Shown: in pieces, positions 46,937 through 59,924 of the stretch | Position numbering within the stretch: position 1 is the first letter of the stretch | Layout: every line of letters begins with the position of its first letter | Source of the DNA: Adiantum capillus-veneris | Lineage: Eukaryota; Streptophyta; Polypodiopsida; Polypodiales; Pteridaceae | Assembly: GCA_014529385.2 (NCBI GenBank) | Contig: CM043959.1 | Location: forward strand, 13,174,809-13,238,808 | Length of the DNA stretch: 64,000 bases | Reading direction: 5' to 3' | The notes under the pieces: generated by a model | Database searches by the model: none | Seen by the model: the letters and a program-made list of their open reading frames with translations, nothing else | Told to the model about the DNA's origin: nothing | Position numbers and translations under genes: made by a program

Positions 46937-47419
46937 TTGATGAATATGCAAGTTGTTGTGAGCCCATGTGAAAGGCGATTTCTCAACAAAAAAACTCCAG
47001 GCAAATATTATATTTACGTACATTGTCTCTTTCAGAATGATCTTCTCAATTGGATACACTCTAAGACACTTTTTTGTGAGTGCTTTGACCTACTTTTTGG
47101 GAACCACAAATTACTTGACAATGTACTTATTGGCTGGAAGTATCAACAACCTATTAAAAATTTGATCTACGGTAATGATTTTCTTTGACAGTACCTAGAA
47201 AATGGTTATCTATAGATAGCTCTTGGATAACACCACAACTGGCTCATGAACTTCAAAGATTATCAAAAAATTGGTTCATTGTAGGTCTGGATAAAAGCTC
47301 TAATTGTCCCACTTTGATTTGCAAAAACTTAGCTTGGAAAGCAGCACATTCTCGGGTATCTAGGAAGGAATTCACAAAAACTAACACATCCTTACAAGAG
47401 GTTACCAATAACATCTCGA
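46937..47419 (+). pseudogene. Pre-RT region of copy B
   Basis: VVVSPCERRFLNKKTPGKYY, VHCLFQNDLLNWIHSKTLFC and LLDNVLIGWKYQQPIKNLIY, then a deletion and SKNWFIVGLDKSSNCPTLIC. No RT follows. Confidence 0.55.
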
Positions 47420-49293
47420 ATGGTTATGATTTTCATGATTTGTATAAAAGTTATCTTTTGATATTTATTTTTATTTTTGTTTTATATTCAACGATCCATC
47501 TCGAAAGGTTATGTTTTAATCATTCTTTTTATTCCGTGAATGTAGAGATTAAAAGGTTATGATTTTCATTATTTGTCAAAGAGCTATCTTAAATCCCAAG
47601 TCTCTACATAATTATTTTTTTTTGTAATTGGAAATCAATAAGTTTATTTAAGTTTTCTTTAATGATGAAATGAATAAGCATCCAGTCATAATCTTTGGTA
47701 AGTTAGCAAGATAGTATGGCAACTAAGAAAACACGTACCAATTGGGCCAACAATCTTAAGGGTGCTACGAGCAGCAAATCTCCAAAGGGAAAGGAGCATG
47801 TAATGGAAGAGGTTCCTACGGATTCAGAAGGCATGCTTGCGCATGTACAACACATTAGCTCTTATGTCAACTTACATAAACCATTGCAATTTTGTTTTTG
47901 TGTAGAAAAAAAAAACAAAAAAATCTTTTTAAAACCTGAGTATATGTTTCTGTAGTTTTCTTTAAGAAAAAAAATATATTCATAGTCAACTGATAGTCTG
48001 ATTGTAGTAGGAAAGAATCCTTGCCAAACAAAGCTTCACACAAACCAGTTTTTATCTCAAGTCTATATTAAATTAGTCCCACTAAGCCAAGGCGGTAGAG
48101 AAGCTAACAGAGTTAATGCTGAGTAATTTTTTTAAGACTTGGAATTGAGTGAAGGCTCTAAGTAGTTTGTGGATCCGAGGACCTAGCTTGCAAACTTGTT
48201 AGTGGATGTATGGGCTTCCGTGAGACCATGAATAGTTCTTCTTGGGATACTAGAATTGAAATAAGCTATGTTTGTATATAGGAGTTTTGTTTTGAGAATA
48301 ACTTTTTTTGGTGCCAATTTTTCATTATATAAAATAATGTCTAAACTGCGAAATGGGAGATCAAAGGACTTATGTGTTGAACAACTATTATGATATTAAT
48401 TTAGAACACAAGCAGATTGTAGGAGTATGGGGTTAATAAAAGTGCATGGGTGGTTAAGGTTTGTATCCGAAGAATGGGTGGATCTGATTAGTCATACTCC
48501 CCTCCCTTGTTAAATAGGGACAATGCTTCTTGCAAGGTATAGTTTTAGGAATTAAAAATATTTAACTACAACAATGCTTCTCCTATGAGACAGGGCTAGG
48601 CCCAAAATCTCTAGTGGCTTGGGTTAGGTTATTTAGTGAAATACTTTTCCACTGGAGTTTAGTGTCTCTTGACTCTATTTGATGTTGTGACCTATTGGGG
48701 ATCTTGCCTAGTTGGTAACATCGGCACAACGATTGACAGGGACCTATGAAAAACTAATTCAATCTTGGCTAAGTAATCGGTCAAAAACTAAGTGAATATT
48801 GGCTTAGGAATTAGTCAGAAACTAATAGTGCAAACTCAAGCTTGTACAAGATCACTGTTCAACAAGAGGTCAAATCTCTACCCAAATCCAGAGATACATC
48901 ATTATGTATGCTCTTATAGCCTCATATTTATCTAGTATCCTTATTAAAAGAGAAATTCAACAACTTAGATAAGAGATATCTCTACTCATAGCCAAGCCAA
49001 AGGTCCAATTGGATCAATTAAATTTGCAAATACATCCAAGCACATTACTCACAAAGTTTTGAATCGATGATTATTTATGGGTTGTAGCCATACTAATCTC
49101 CGCTCCCAATTCAAACCTCAACACTTACCACTGATTTATTTGTGGCTAGCACCTCAACTATTCATATCCCACCAAAAATGAAAACCTTGTCTATCAAGAA
49201 TTGGGTGTGCACAATCGTGCTTATATGCTCAGCTACTAAGATTTTATCCAAAAAATGTTCAAGGTCGAGGCGTAAGACATAAACAGCCACCTA
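47420..49293. other. Unassigned AT-rich sequence
   Basis: GGTTATGATTTTCATGATTTGT at 47424 recurs in diverged form at 47549, with a third partial copy between. A frame at 47716-47955 begins MATKKTRTNWANNLKGATSS and is basic, but ends in low-complexity Lys/Phe codons. No domain is recognised. Confidence 0.4.
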
Positions 49294-49590
49294 GATCCAA
49301 GTACCTATCATATAAAAGATTAAAATGGTATCTTGAAATAAATATTCATAAATATATTCATCCATCATATTAGATATTGACTAATTAGACCAAAACATCC
49401 CCCCCAATCTGGACAATAGCAACATTTAGCCCCACTTTTCAACACTATGAGGTAATATATCCAAGTACCTATCATATAAAAGAGTAAAATGGTATCTTGA
49501 AATAAATATTCATAAATATATTCATCCATCATAGTAGATATTGAATAATTAGACCAAAACATCCCCCCCAATCTAGAGAATAGCACATCT
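49294..49590. repeat. Tandem duplication, ~132-bp copies with 165-bp period
   Basis: ATCCAAGTACCTATCATATA to AACATCCCCCCCAATCTGG (49294-49427) is repeated at 49459-49590 with few differences. The spacer between the copies is unique. Confidence 0.9.
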
Positions 49591-49627
49591 CTATGTATCT
49601 TATGAATATAAGATACATAGAGATGTG
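49584..49627. repeat. Perfect inverted repeat, 20-bp arms and 4-nt loop
   Basis: CACATCTCTATGTATCTTAT, GAAT, then the exact inverse complement. It starts at the end of the second tandem copy. No T tract follows that would mark a pol III terminator. Confidence 0.95.
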
Positions 49628-50218
49628 GAATGTGGAACCACTTTGGGTGTAACCAGTTAACTCATTTGACTATAGCTCAATATTTCAATATCATTAAGTA
49701 GAATTGCAAATGAATAGGTTGTCTTCTCAAAGCTTTAAAAAAAATCCTCAACCTATGTTGAGGTTACTCATTAGCACAATATTTGAATTTTACTGGAACA
49801 ATTTTAGGCCAAAGAGAGATTGTCTTATCCCCAATATTGTAAGTATCCTACATATGTGTATGCCAACAAAAACACCAGCTAAGTTTTAGTATAAACAACA
49901 TGATGTTTGAAAAATAATGGCTTTCTGGCTCTCATGAAAGACCTTCATTATAGTTTAGCCCATTATTATAAGATGCATTGATATAAAAAAAATCTCAACA
50001 TCCCAAGTGAAAATTTTTAGAGATGGAACTAAGAACAACATGACCAAAAATTTTCAAACAACACTCAAGCAAGCCTGTGTAATAGAATCAAAACCTTATT
50101 TTCTAACGCTTACTATCATTAAAATCATCAGAGTTTATCTTCAAAATCAACAATAAAGAATACATGTAGAATGTGCAAGCACCTAAGAAGACAGCATAAA
50201 ACTTGTTTAAGAAAATAC
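49628..50218. other. Unassigned AT-rich sequence
   Basis: No gene, repeat or element end is recognised. Confidence 0.4.
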
Positions 50219-50640
50219 TCAAATGTTGGCATGTACATCACACCCTTGTTGAAGTGATTGGAAGTTTCTAGTGAGGAGGACCACCATGCGTTGCATTTTC
50301 AATATGTGTTGGATGTTCACAACCTTACAAGAGATGTTGGCACCTTTTAAGGCAAGTTTGCATTGTGTCTTGTTACACAATGGGCAAGGCCCAATGAAGG
50401 CATGCTCATTACAAAAGAGAATGCAATTGTTGCTACATGTATGGAGGTTTTGGTAAAGGGGCATGTTTTTTTGGCTGCAAATATGATCCGCCAATATTTG
50501 CGTAGATGAGAAGAAGAAAGACGAGTCCATGGTTGCATCACCTTCTTCAAGATTGTGGTGAAAATGGATACAACAACATCACGAACACCATTGGTGAGCT
50601 TGAAATTGAGAAAAGATGCATCCACAACTACTCCATTTTT
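50219..50640 (-). pseudogene. Fragment of a CACTA transposase (Transposase_21)
   Basis: On the minus strand FLNFKLTNGVRDVVVSIFTT and then NLHTCSNNCILFCNEHAFIG, CPLCNKTQCK and KVVNIQHILKMQRM follow the same block order as exon 2 of the CACTA transposase at 19.0-19.8 kb (IHACPNDCILF, CPKC, LLPRIKHF). It is much more diverged and shifts frame at about 50480. No element ends are seen nearby. Confidence 0.65.
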
Positions 50641-51189
50641 AGATTTGAATAATTCTTGCAGAATTAAGCCTTGTGTGAAAATGTTAGGTCTCTTTGATTT
50701 TGATTCTTAGGTCTTTCTACAAATTTGATGTTATTTCAGATGGTTGTGGAAATGAATTTTAGCACACAAAGACATACCAATTGGTGCCTAGATTTTGTGT
50801 GATTAGTCTAGATGAATCTAAAGTTGATGTATTCTCTTAAAAAGATCTTCACCTCATGTATACCCTTAATAAGAAAAGATTAGCTAAAAGAGCATTGATG
50901 TGCTATGGAGAACATATAGGTAATACTTGGTGGAGCTGTAAAAGGAATTGAAGCTTCTCTTATTACATATGAGGGACTTGGTGCAACACAATATTCAAGG
51001 TTGGTAGTGGGATCTGGTGAACCGCTACAAATGCTTCCAACCTAGAACAAACGCATCGGGCATTCCATTTTTGGATGTCAAAATGCACTTGTTCTTCCAT
51101 TTTTAAATGTCAAAATCCAATGCACACGTGCGTGCGCATACACACACAGTATCAATTAGGTAGGAAAATTAATTAAAATATGATTTCAT
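50641..51189. other. Unassigned sequence
   Basis: No ORF with motifs. The 3' end of the minus-strand LINE probably lies near 51180-51200. Confidence 0.4.
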
Positions 51190-51228
51190 AGATGCGAAAG
51201 CAGCGGGCCAGCCAAATGAACCTGAGTG

Positions 51229-52040
51229 TCAGGCTGTAGATAAAATTCCAACAATCCTCTCTCTCACTGCACCACTCCTGTGGAGTAAGCTCTGTAGCAG
51301 GCTGGAGTGTAGGCTGACAACCCAAGTACCGAATTGCAGTCCTTGGGGGAATCCATCTGAAACCCTAACCTGGTAGCCAATCAGGCGTAGGAGCATTACT
51401 AACCGAGAAAGCCATTGTCTTTCTCCAGTTGATCTGTGTGCTTGATGCACAACAAAAGGTCTCAAGAGCCTGCTCACACCTGTGAAGGTTGGCCTCCTGG
51501 CCCTCCAAGTACAAAGTTGAGTCATCTGCAAACTCAACATCCAGTAACTCGTCGCCCCAAATAGGAAACGCTAACCACGTAGACCAACTTGCTGGGAAAC
51601 CAAAAATTTGCTCATCGCCTTAGCATACAAAGAGAAAGGGGGCAAGAGGGCAGCCCTCTCTGATTGATTGTGTGAGCATGAAACGGTCTCCTCTACCACC
51701 TGCCAACAGTACCTAACCGTGTGCACGTCTGTAAAGAGCTGACACACCTTTGATCCAAGCATCTGAGAAGCCCATCCTATGTAGAGTGCCCTCCAAAAAG
51801 TTCGAGTCAACTCCATCATAGGCCTTCTCAAAATCGAGAAGAAGTATCACCAGATCCTCACCACGGAGACCAGAAGCCTCCCAGAACATAAAGATGTTGT
51901 CAAGGATACTACGCTCCTTGACAACGAGTGTGTGTCCCATGTATAATGCTCTCTAGAAGTGGCTAAATCCTCAAACTCAGAGCCTTGGCAAGAATTTTGT
52001 AGGCTGAGTTGAGGATGGTGATGGGCCGCCACTGTCAAAT
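51229..52040 (-). pseudogene. Reverse transcriptase domain of the second LINE
   Basis: The frame 51940-51713 reads FMFWEASGLRGEDLVILLLD and FEKAYDGVDSNFLEGTLHRM, which is RT motif A with its Asp. In another frame at about 51530 the strand reads EFADDSTLYLEGQE, the FADD catalytic box. FCCASSTQINWRKTMAF follows. Shifts separate the parts. Confidence 0.8.
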
Positions 52041-52639
52041 CTCATCCAAGGAGCCACCTCCTTGGGAATGAGGTAAATCAGACCCTTAGTCATGCTGAAT
52101 CAAACCATCCTCTGCTGGACAGCTACCACAGGGTAGTGCTCTAAGGGCCACGTGAAGCTCCTCTAGCTGAAGAGGCAGCTCAAGCCTCTAGCACATCTCC
52201 TCAGTTACAAGACAAGGCATGTGTGTCCAAACCTGCTCTCTGCACGCATCCTCACGCTATGACCGAGGCTCTGTTGAAAACAAGTCACTATAAAAGTTAG
52301 TAGAAAATGCTTGCATGTCCTTAGGCTCCAAAGCAACTGACCCATCGGGCCTCCTCAGCTGGCTGACCTTGGCATGCGTATGTTGGGATCCCACTGCCTC
52401 AAAGAAAGCCCCTGTCACTCTGTCACCCACCTAGGTCCACTGAGATGCCTGTGTGGAAAGCAAACTCATGGCACCGCTCCTCTGTGCCGGCAAGCTCCTA
52501 GCGAGCCTACTACAACTGCTCCTCCAACCAAGGATTGTGTGGATGCTGCTCATGCATCCTCTGCAAGGAAGCAACACCCCGTCGGAGATGCTGCTCCTCC
52601 TCTCTCGCTGCAGTAGCCAAGCGGTCCGAGGACTCCTGA

Positions 52640-53335
52640 AGAAAGAGCCGACTAAGCAGAGCAAGTCCAGAGGCCACTCTGTCAACAGGAGAGTCCTACA
52701 TGTGTGGACGCTCTCTGTCCAAAGAGCCACCACTCGCTCTCTGAGCGCAAAGTCCAGCAAGATCCTCTCATGGATGCGTAGCATAGTGCTCCCCCTCCTC
52801 TGTCTATCAAGAATGCAAATTGTCCTACCCAAGTCACAAAAGTGGTCACTAGTGTAGAAGTGATCTATCCAAGATAGATTCACTCCTCCCACTGTTCGGT
52901 TCGAACAAGAGAAGGCCAACGCTGTCAGCGGCCTCACAAAGCTAGAATGTTGCCACACATCTGCAACCCGCAGAGTGATACAAAACCTCTTCCAAGTTGC
53001 CACCTCAACTCCATGCATAGTTCCAATCCTATCAGAGGGGTCCTCCAACATGTTGAAGTCACCTCCAATGGACCATTGCTATGCTGAACAATATGAGACC
53101 AAAACTCTGCATGTGCACTCGCCACATTGGACGCATAGATGTTTAGGAAGCCCACAACACAACCCGAAACCTGCAAAGTAATCCACTGAACCCTGCTGCC
53201 TGGCACAATAATCCCCTCTGCCAACAATGGCATGCTGCAAAGAATCCGCAATAGTCATACATACCCCTCCCTGGATGCCTCTAGGTCTAAATGCAGCTGA
53301 CCAAAAAGTCTCATAGCAACCGTGCAAAATCTGAC
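52640..53335 (-). pseudogene. Endonuclease domain of the second LINE
   Basis: Minus frames read SGCVVGFLNIYASNVASAHA with EFWSHI, and MLEDPSDRIGTMHGVEVATW, then GGVNLSWIDHFYTSDHFCDL. This is the APE-type order. Frame changes at about 53050 and 52880 break it. Confidence 0.7.
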
Positions 53336-53349
53336 CACACGTCTATAAG

Positions 53350-53780
53350 CTACTTAAAGTGTGTGCCCAAATAATAATGGAGAAGCCCAAATCTGACATT
53401 TCAAAAGATTCACTCAAATCATACTTCAAATTTTCAATACACTACTCATTTCTTTTTGTGAGAAACATGTCATCAACACATAGCATAATGATGAAAACAT
53501 CATCCACATTTGAAATACAAAAAGATCTGAATTGGAATTTTCTAAAAAACAAGTGCATCCAAGTAAGCATGAGTCTTTTCATAACAAGCATGTGGAGCTT
53601 GCAATCCATAAAAAGCCTTCTTAAGCCTTTTTAGGTCCTTTTTGAGAAAAATCACAAGGATATGCTACATAAACTTCCTCTTGTAAGTCACCATTCTAGA
53701 GCATGATCTTTATGTCCAATTGATGTGCATTCCAACCATTATGGGTTTCCAATTTGCATTTGCCACGAATGTACTAGTCA
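53350..53780 (-). pseudogene. Copia reverse transcriptase relic
   Basis: Minus-strand frames give KKAFYGLQAPHACYEKTHAY (KALYGLKQAPRAW block), then VDDVFIIMLCVDDMFL (YVDDML catalytic box, Tyr replaced by Cys) and SESFEMSDLG. Confidence 0.7.
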
Positions 53781-54219
53781 TACAACAAGTGGGAGCAAAA
53801 GTATCTCAAAAATTGAAGTCTTTCTCTTGAGCCACAAGTCTAGCCTTATGGAAATCAACACTACCATCAAGCTTACTTTTTCACTTAAGTATCCACTTAA
53901 TAATTATGGCCTTTTTTCCAAGAGGAAATCGCATAAAGACCATGTGACATTGCAATGTACTCAAACTTCATTGCAGCTAACCTATTTTTGGATTTTGTGC
54001 TTCATCAAATGACAAAGTTTCTTCCTCATCAAGCATACTAGACACATCCAAAACATTGCAATCTCATGCATAAGAGGCATGTTGAGAACATGAATGAGTA
54101 CATCTCAACTAATCAAGATATACTTTCTTTATGGGTGATACGACTTGTAGCTTTTTCTTTCTAGACTACAGGTAGAAGAAATAGAACCTACAACCTTATC
54201 ATCCTTTTTTTCAATATTG

Positions 54220-54426
54220 CTATGAAAACAAAGCATAATCCATGCAACCAAAAATGTACAAATGATCAATAGATGGATTCTTGCCATGCCAAGCCTCATA
54301 TGAAGTGATAGATTGCAATGATTTAGTGGGAGACATGTTCAGTACATATGCAACACACATGATAGCCTTAAGCCAAAATGTATGTGGCAAAGTTTGGCTT
54401 TTAACAACACATAGTGTCATCATCAT
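54220..54426 (-). pseudogene. Copia integrase C-terminal part
   Basis: Matches the copia blocks A-x-x-x-LP-x-x-FW and NR-x-PT-x-x-x-x-x-x-TPYEAW-x-GKKP, with FGC following. In copia this joins cDNA to target DNA. Confidence 0.8.
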
Positions 54427-56193
54427 AAGTGACGTTCTTTTCCTCTTAGCAATCTCATTTTCCTAAGGGGTATACCACATCATGCATTTTTATTTTATTC
54501 CACAAAACCAAAAATACACTGAATTATTTAGAAATATACTCCCCCTTGATCAAAATAGGGAGTGACCACAATACAATCACAATACATTTTCAGCCATAAA
54601 TAGGATTTCTTATGAAGCACAAAAAACACTTTAAACTTTTCCTTAAGAGGGTACAACCATGTATGCAAGGACTAATCATAAAAAAAAGTCACAAAGTACA
54701 TATGATTTTCCAAATATGGAGTATGCATAGGCCCATAAACATCACTATGACAAGCTACAATTTACCAGTGGCTCACACAGAACCATCCATAGGAAACTTA
54801 GAATGCTACATTTTTCTTACTATAGAGTGCATGCTAATGTTTTACATGTGAAACAACCTTCAAATAAAAAAATATGCATGCTAACTTTTCCACACATTTC
54901 TTGTAAGCATTGAGCATATACAACCCACAAAACAAACTGCCATATGTCATTATAGCATCACCAAAACTAACATCCTACATAGTACATTGTTCATCCACAA
55001 AATTCACTAGAAGACCAAGTATTGCAAGCAGATATAGATGGAATTTTCTTCTTAATCATAGATATATTCAAATCATAAAAAGTGGGAAATAACTACCACT
55101 TGTAGCAATAAGCACAATATTTTCAGCTTCCTTAACTAGATAGCAAGCATTGTTAGCACATGTGATAAAATTCCCATTAGGGATAATCTCAAGAAAAATG
55201 AAAAAATTGTGATGAAATGTAGTGTGCTTAGTTGCACCACTATGAAAGTGCTACACATCATCCACAAATTATGTTATACATTCATCATGAACAAATGGGG
55301 CATATTGGCACAATGTTTGCAAATTTGCATTAAATGAAGCATTTCCAATGGCTGCATTTTCCTCTTTCTTACAAGCCCCTAGTCTTACTCTTAGGACATT
55401 TCTCGGTGAGATAATCATTTTCCCTAAGTAATATATTTCACCGTCTTCTTGTCTTTACCACTAAACTTCTCATACCTATTGAAATGTTTAAAGAGCCATC
55501 CTCCTTCCAAGTGCTTCAAAAGACACAGATAGTACCATTAGTACTTCAAAGTCCAAAGGAACGATTCATTTAGCAGAAGAAGACAAAAGAGGAGAACATG
55601 TTCGCAATAACTTCATGTTTCTTGCGGCTCCATAAAAGTGATGACATTCTTTAGCTTTCATTTACCAATTACCTCTTGCATCATATCTTGTTGGATATTT
55701 CTTGGAGTGGCATAGTCTCCTTGCATACATTTTTTTGAGAGGAGGTATCTTGAAGATTTTCTCTTAATTTAGAGATTTTCCTTTTCTCTTAGATTGGGGA
55801 TGTTCTTTATCTCTTGGATTGGGTTTTCCCATTCATTATGTCACTTATCATAGCAAACATCCTAAGGGGAGGATTTTTAGGTTATGTAAGCTTTATCCCA
55901 TGTTGTATGCTTCTTAGTCTATGACGCTTTTAGTCTACTTTGATTCCAATTGGCATAGAGCCATGTGTTAGTCATGTGCCTAGTCCAAAATGTACTAGAG
56001 GATACATAAAGTGTATTTGAGTCATATTTCAACCTCCACTTTGTTGAGAGTCGACCTTACATTCTTGGAACTAATTTACAGGAGTTCTTCCACTCGTATG
56101 CACTTGTACTACACATTTGTATCACTTTCTCTAGCCCTACTTAAAGATGTTATTATGTAGAGTGTCATATAGTACAATAATCAAGCTTTACTT

Positions 56194-58450
<2,257 letters not shown>

Positions 58451-59696
58451 ATGGCGTCTTTTGCACGTCGCCCTTCACATAACATAACTTCTTGTGACTT
58501 TCATAACGTTTGAGAGGATGGTCTTTGGAAGCCCATATCTTTTCGTGTGAATGACTGGGTAACAATGCTTCCTTCATGCAAAGGTGTACACACAGTGAAG
58601 AGAACTAAACGTGATGAAGTAAAAAACCATTGGAAAGGTCATGTTCTTGATTTCAAAGTGACCGACAATGGCTGTCTAGCTAAGGTTCAACATGTGTACA
58701 TGACCAAGGATATGGTGTTAGACTGGGAAGAACATCCCACACTGCAGTCTTACTGTAAGTACAAAAAAAATTCTATTTGATACAGTGAATTTTTCATTCT
58801 CCCATTGTTTTTCTCATTTTTTGATTCCATTCCATATATATTTCCTTCAACAACTGTGGAATGGCAACCTGTGGAGAGTCTAAGTGGGACGTTCAAAGCA
58901 ATGCATAAAGGGATTGCAGATGCTATGTATGCTGACAAGCCACCTTCCTTTTACAAAACAATGGATTTGTTTGTCTATTTTGCAGAATACAAAGTTCCAT
59001 CACGAGAAGGTGCATATGGAGAACTACATCAGTTACCCATTCCCACCATAAGTTCACTTGACTGGGAAGCTCCTGATGCATGTACTATATCAAGCTTCAA
59101 ATCCAAGATCAAAGAAGACATCCTTAAAGCTATGTCTCCGGGCAGGATATCAAGAAGGATGGTTCTTGCCTATACATGTCTTTGTGGCATGTTTCAAAAC
59201 AATGGACTTGCAGAGGACAAAGACGATGTGGCTTAATAAAAGACTTTCTATGACTGAACTGGATAATGTACTTGGAGACGGATGGAGCACCAAAGAAAAT
59301 TTCCATATTGGTGATAATATTAGTTGTAGAGTAAGCCCAAATTCTATGTCTATCTCATATCAACTATATTGTCAATCATTAGTTGTGGGCTACGACTATA
59401 GGAGATGGAGAAGCAAACTAGGTAGTTGGGTTCCTCTCGACTCTGAGGAAAATTATCCAGAGTTTGAACTAAAGGTCACAGTCCATCCACACACCGAGTA
59501 TAGAAGCCTAATAGTAACAACAAATTGGAGATTACATGATGTTAGAGAACCTCTTGAGTTTCTTGATGAAACATCTCCCGAGTATAGATTCAAAGTGGAT
59601 GAAATTGTGGTGAGCACAAGGATGGAGAATTCAACCTCTTGTATCACATGCCTTCCCCCAAAAAGAGTTGTATTTGAGCCACTTGCAAGGACTTGA
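58451..59696 (+). pseudogene. Gene of unknown function with possible BAH-like segment
   Basis: ATG at 58451 opens MASFARRPSHNITSC. A TGA at 58511 interrupts, and the same frame continues with FRVNDWVTMLPS and HWKGHVLDFKVTDNGCLAKV, QHVYMTKDMVLDWEEHPTLQ, up to a GTAAGT donor at 58755. The pattern (W-x-G-x-(I/V)LD, then a V-x-x-x-Y block) recalls BAH chromatin-reader domains, but this is a visual impression. Later frames at 58860-59236 and 59240-59696 read KAMHKGIADAMYADKPPSFY, LGDGWSTKENFHIGDNISCR and FELKVTVHPHTEYRSLIVTT with no known domain. A frame change near 59225 may be an intron or a lesion. Confidence 0.45.
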
Positions 59697-59924
59697 AAAA
59701 ACAAGTTCAATATTGTAATCATTTTGCAAATATATTTATCTTTTCTCTACCTTATTGTGATCATTATTTATGTTGTTTTAAACTTACATGACACCATGAT
59801 AACACATACAAGAATCGATAGTTGGTATTAAGTACTTGAAGTACAAAATTATGAATCACCAAAGGGTATATATATGTTCATATGGACAAAATGAACAAAA
59901 GTGTACATAGCTTTTGTGGAGTAA

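Larger units (their letters stand above)
43978..47419 (+). mobile_element. Penelope-like retroelement, copy B (truncated before the RT core)
   Basis: Copy B parallels copy A through the 5' region, ORF1 and pre-RT domain and stops matching at AACATCTCGA (47419). The catalytic RT motifs are therefore missing. Relative to A it has lost a segment of about 230 bp around 47189 and 1.1 kb of 5' DNA around 45430. Confidence 0.7.
51190..53335 (-). mobile_element. Second L1-type LINE, GC-rich, decayed (minus)
   Basis: Endonuclease and reverse transcriptase motifs follow each other on the minus strand. The segment is visibly richer in G and C than the AT-rich DNA on both sides. ORF1 and the 5' end are missing: at about 53340 it abuts the copia relic. 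It is a different lineage from the LINE at 3.4-8.75 kb (different RT sequence and composition). Confidence 0.75.
53350..55900 (-). mobile_element. Ty1/copia retrotransposon relic (minus)
   Basis: In minus-strand order I see a protease-like HSGATKHTTFHHNFF (55260, the usual Asp is His), a degraded integrase, the integrase end LPHTFWLKAIMCVAYVLNMS with YEAWHGKNPSIDHLYIFGCM (54426-54220), and RT pieces. The order protease-integrase-RT is specific to copia. No LTRs were recognised. Density of stops suggests an old copy. Confidence 0.75.

Noticed and set aside
47716-47955. Small basic protein gene (79 codons)
   Set aside because: It starts plausibly, but the second half is low-complexity Lys/Phe from A/T-rich DNA, with no domain or promoter; left as unassigned.
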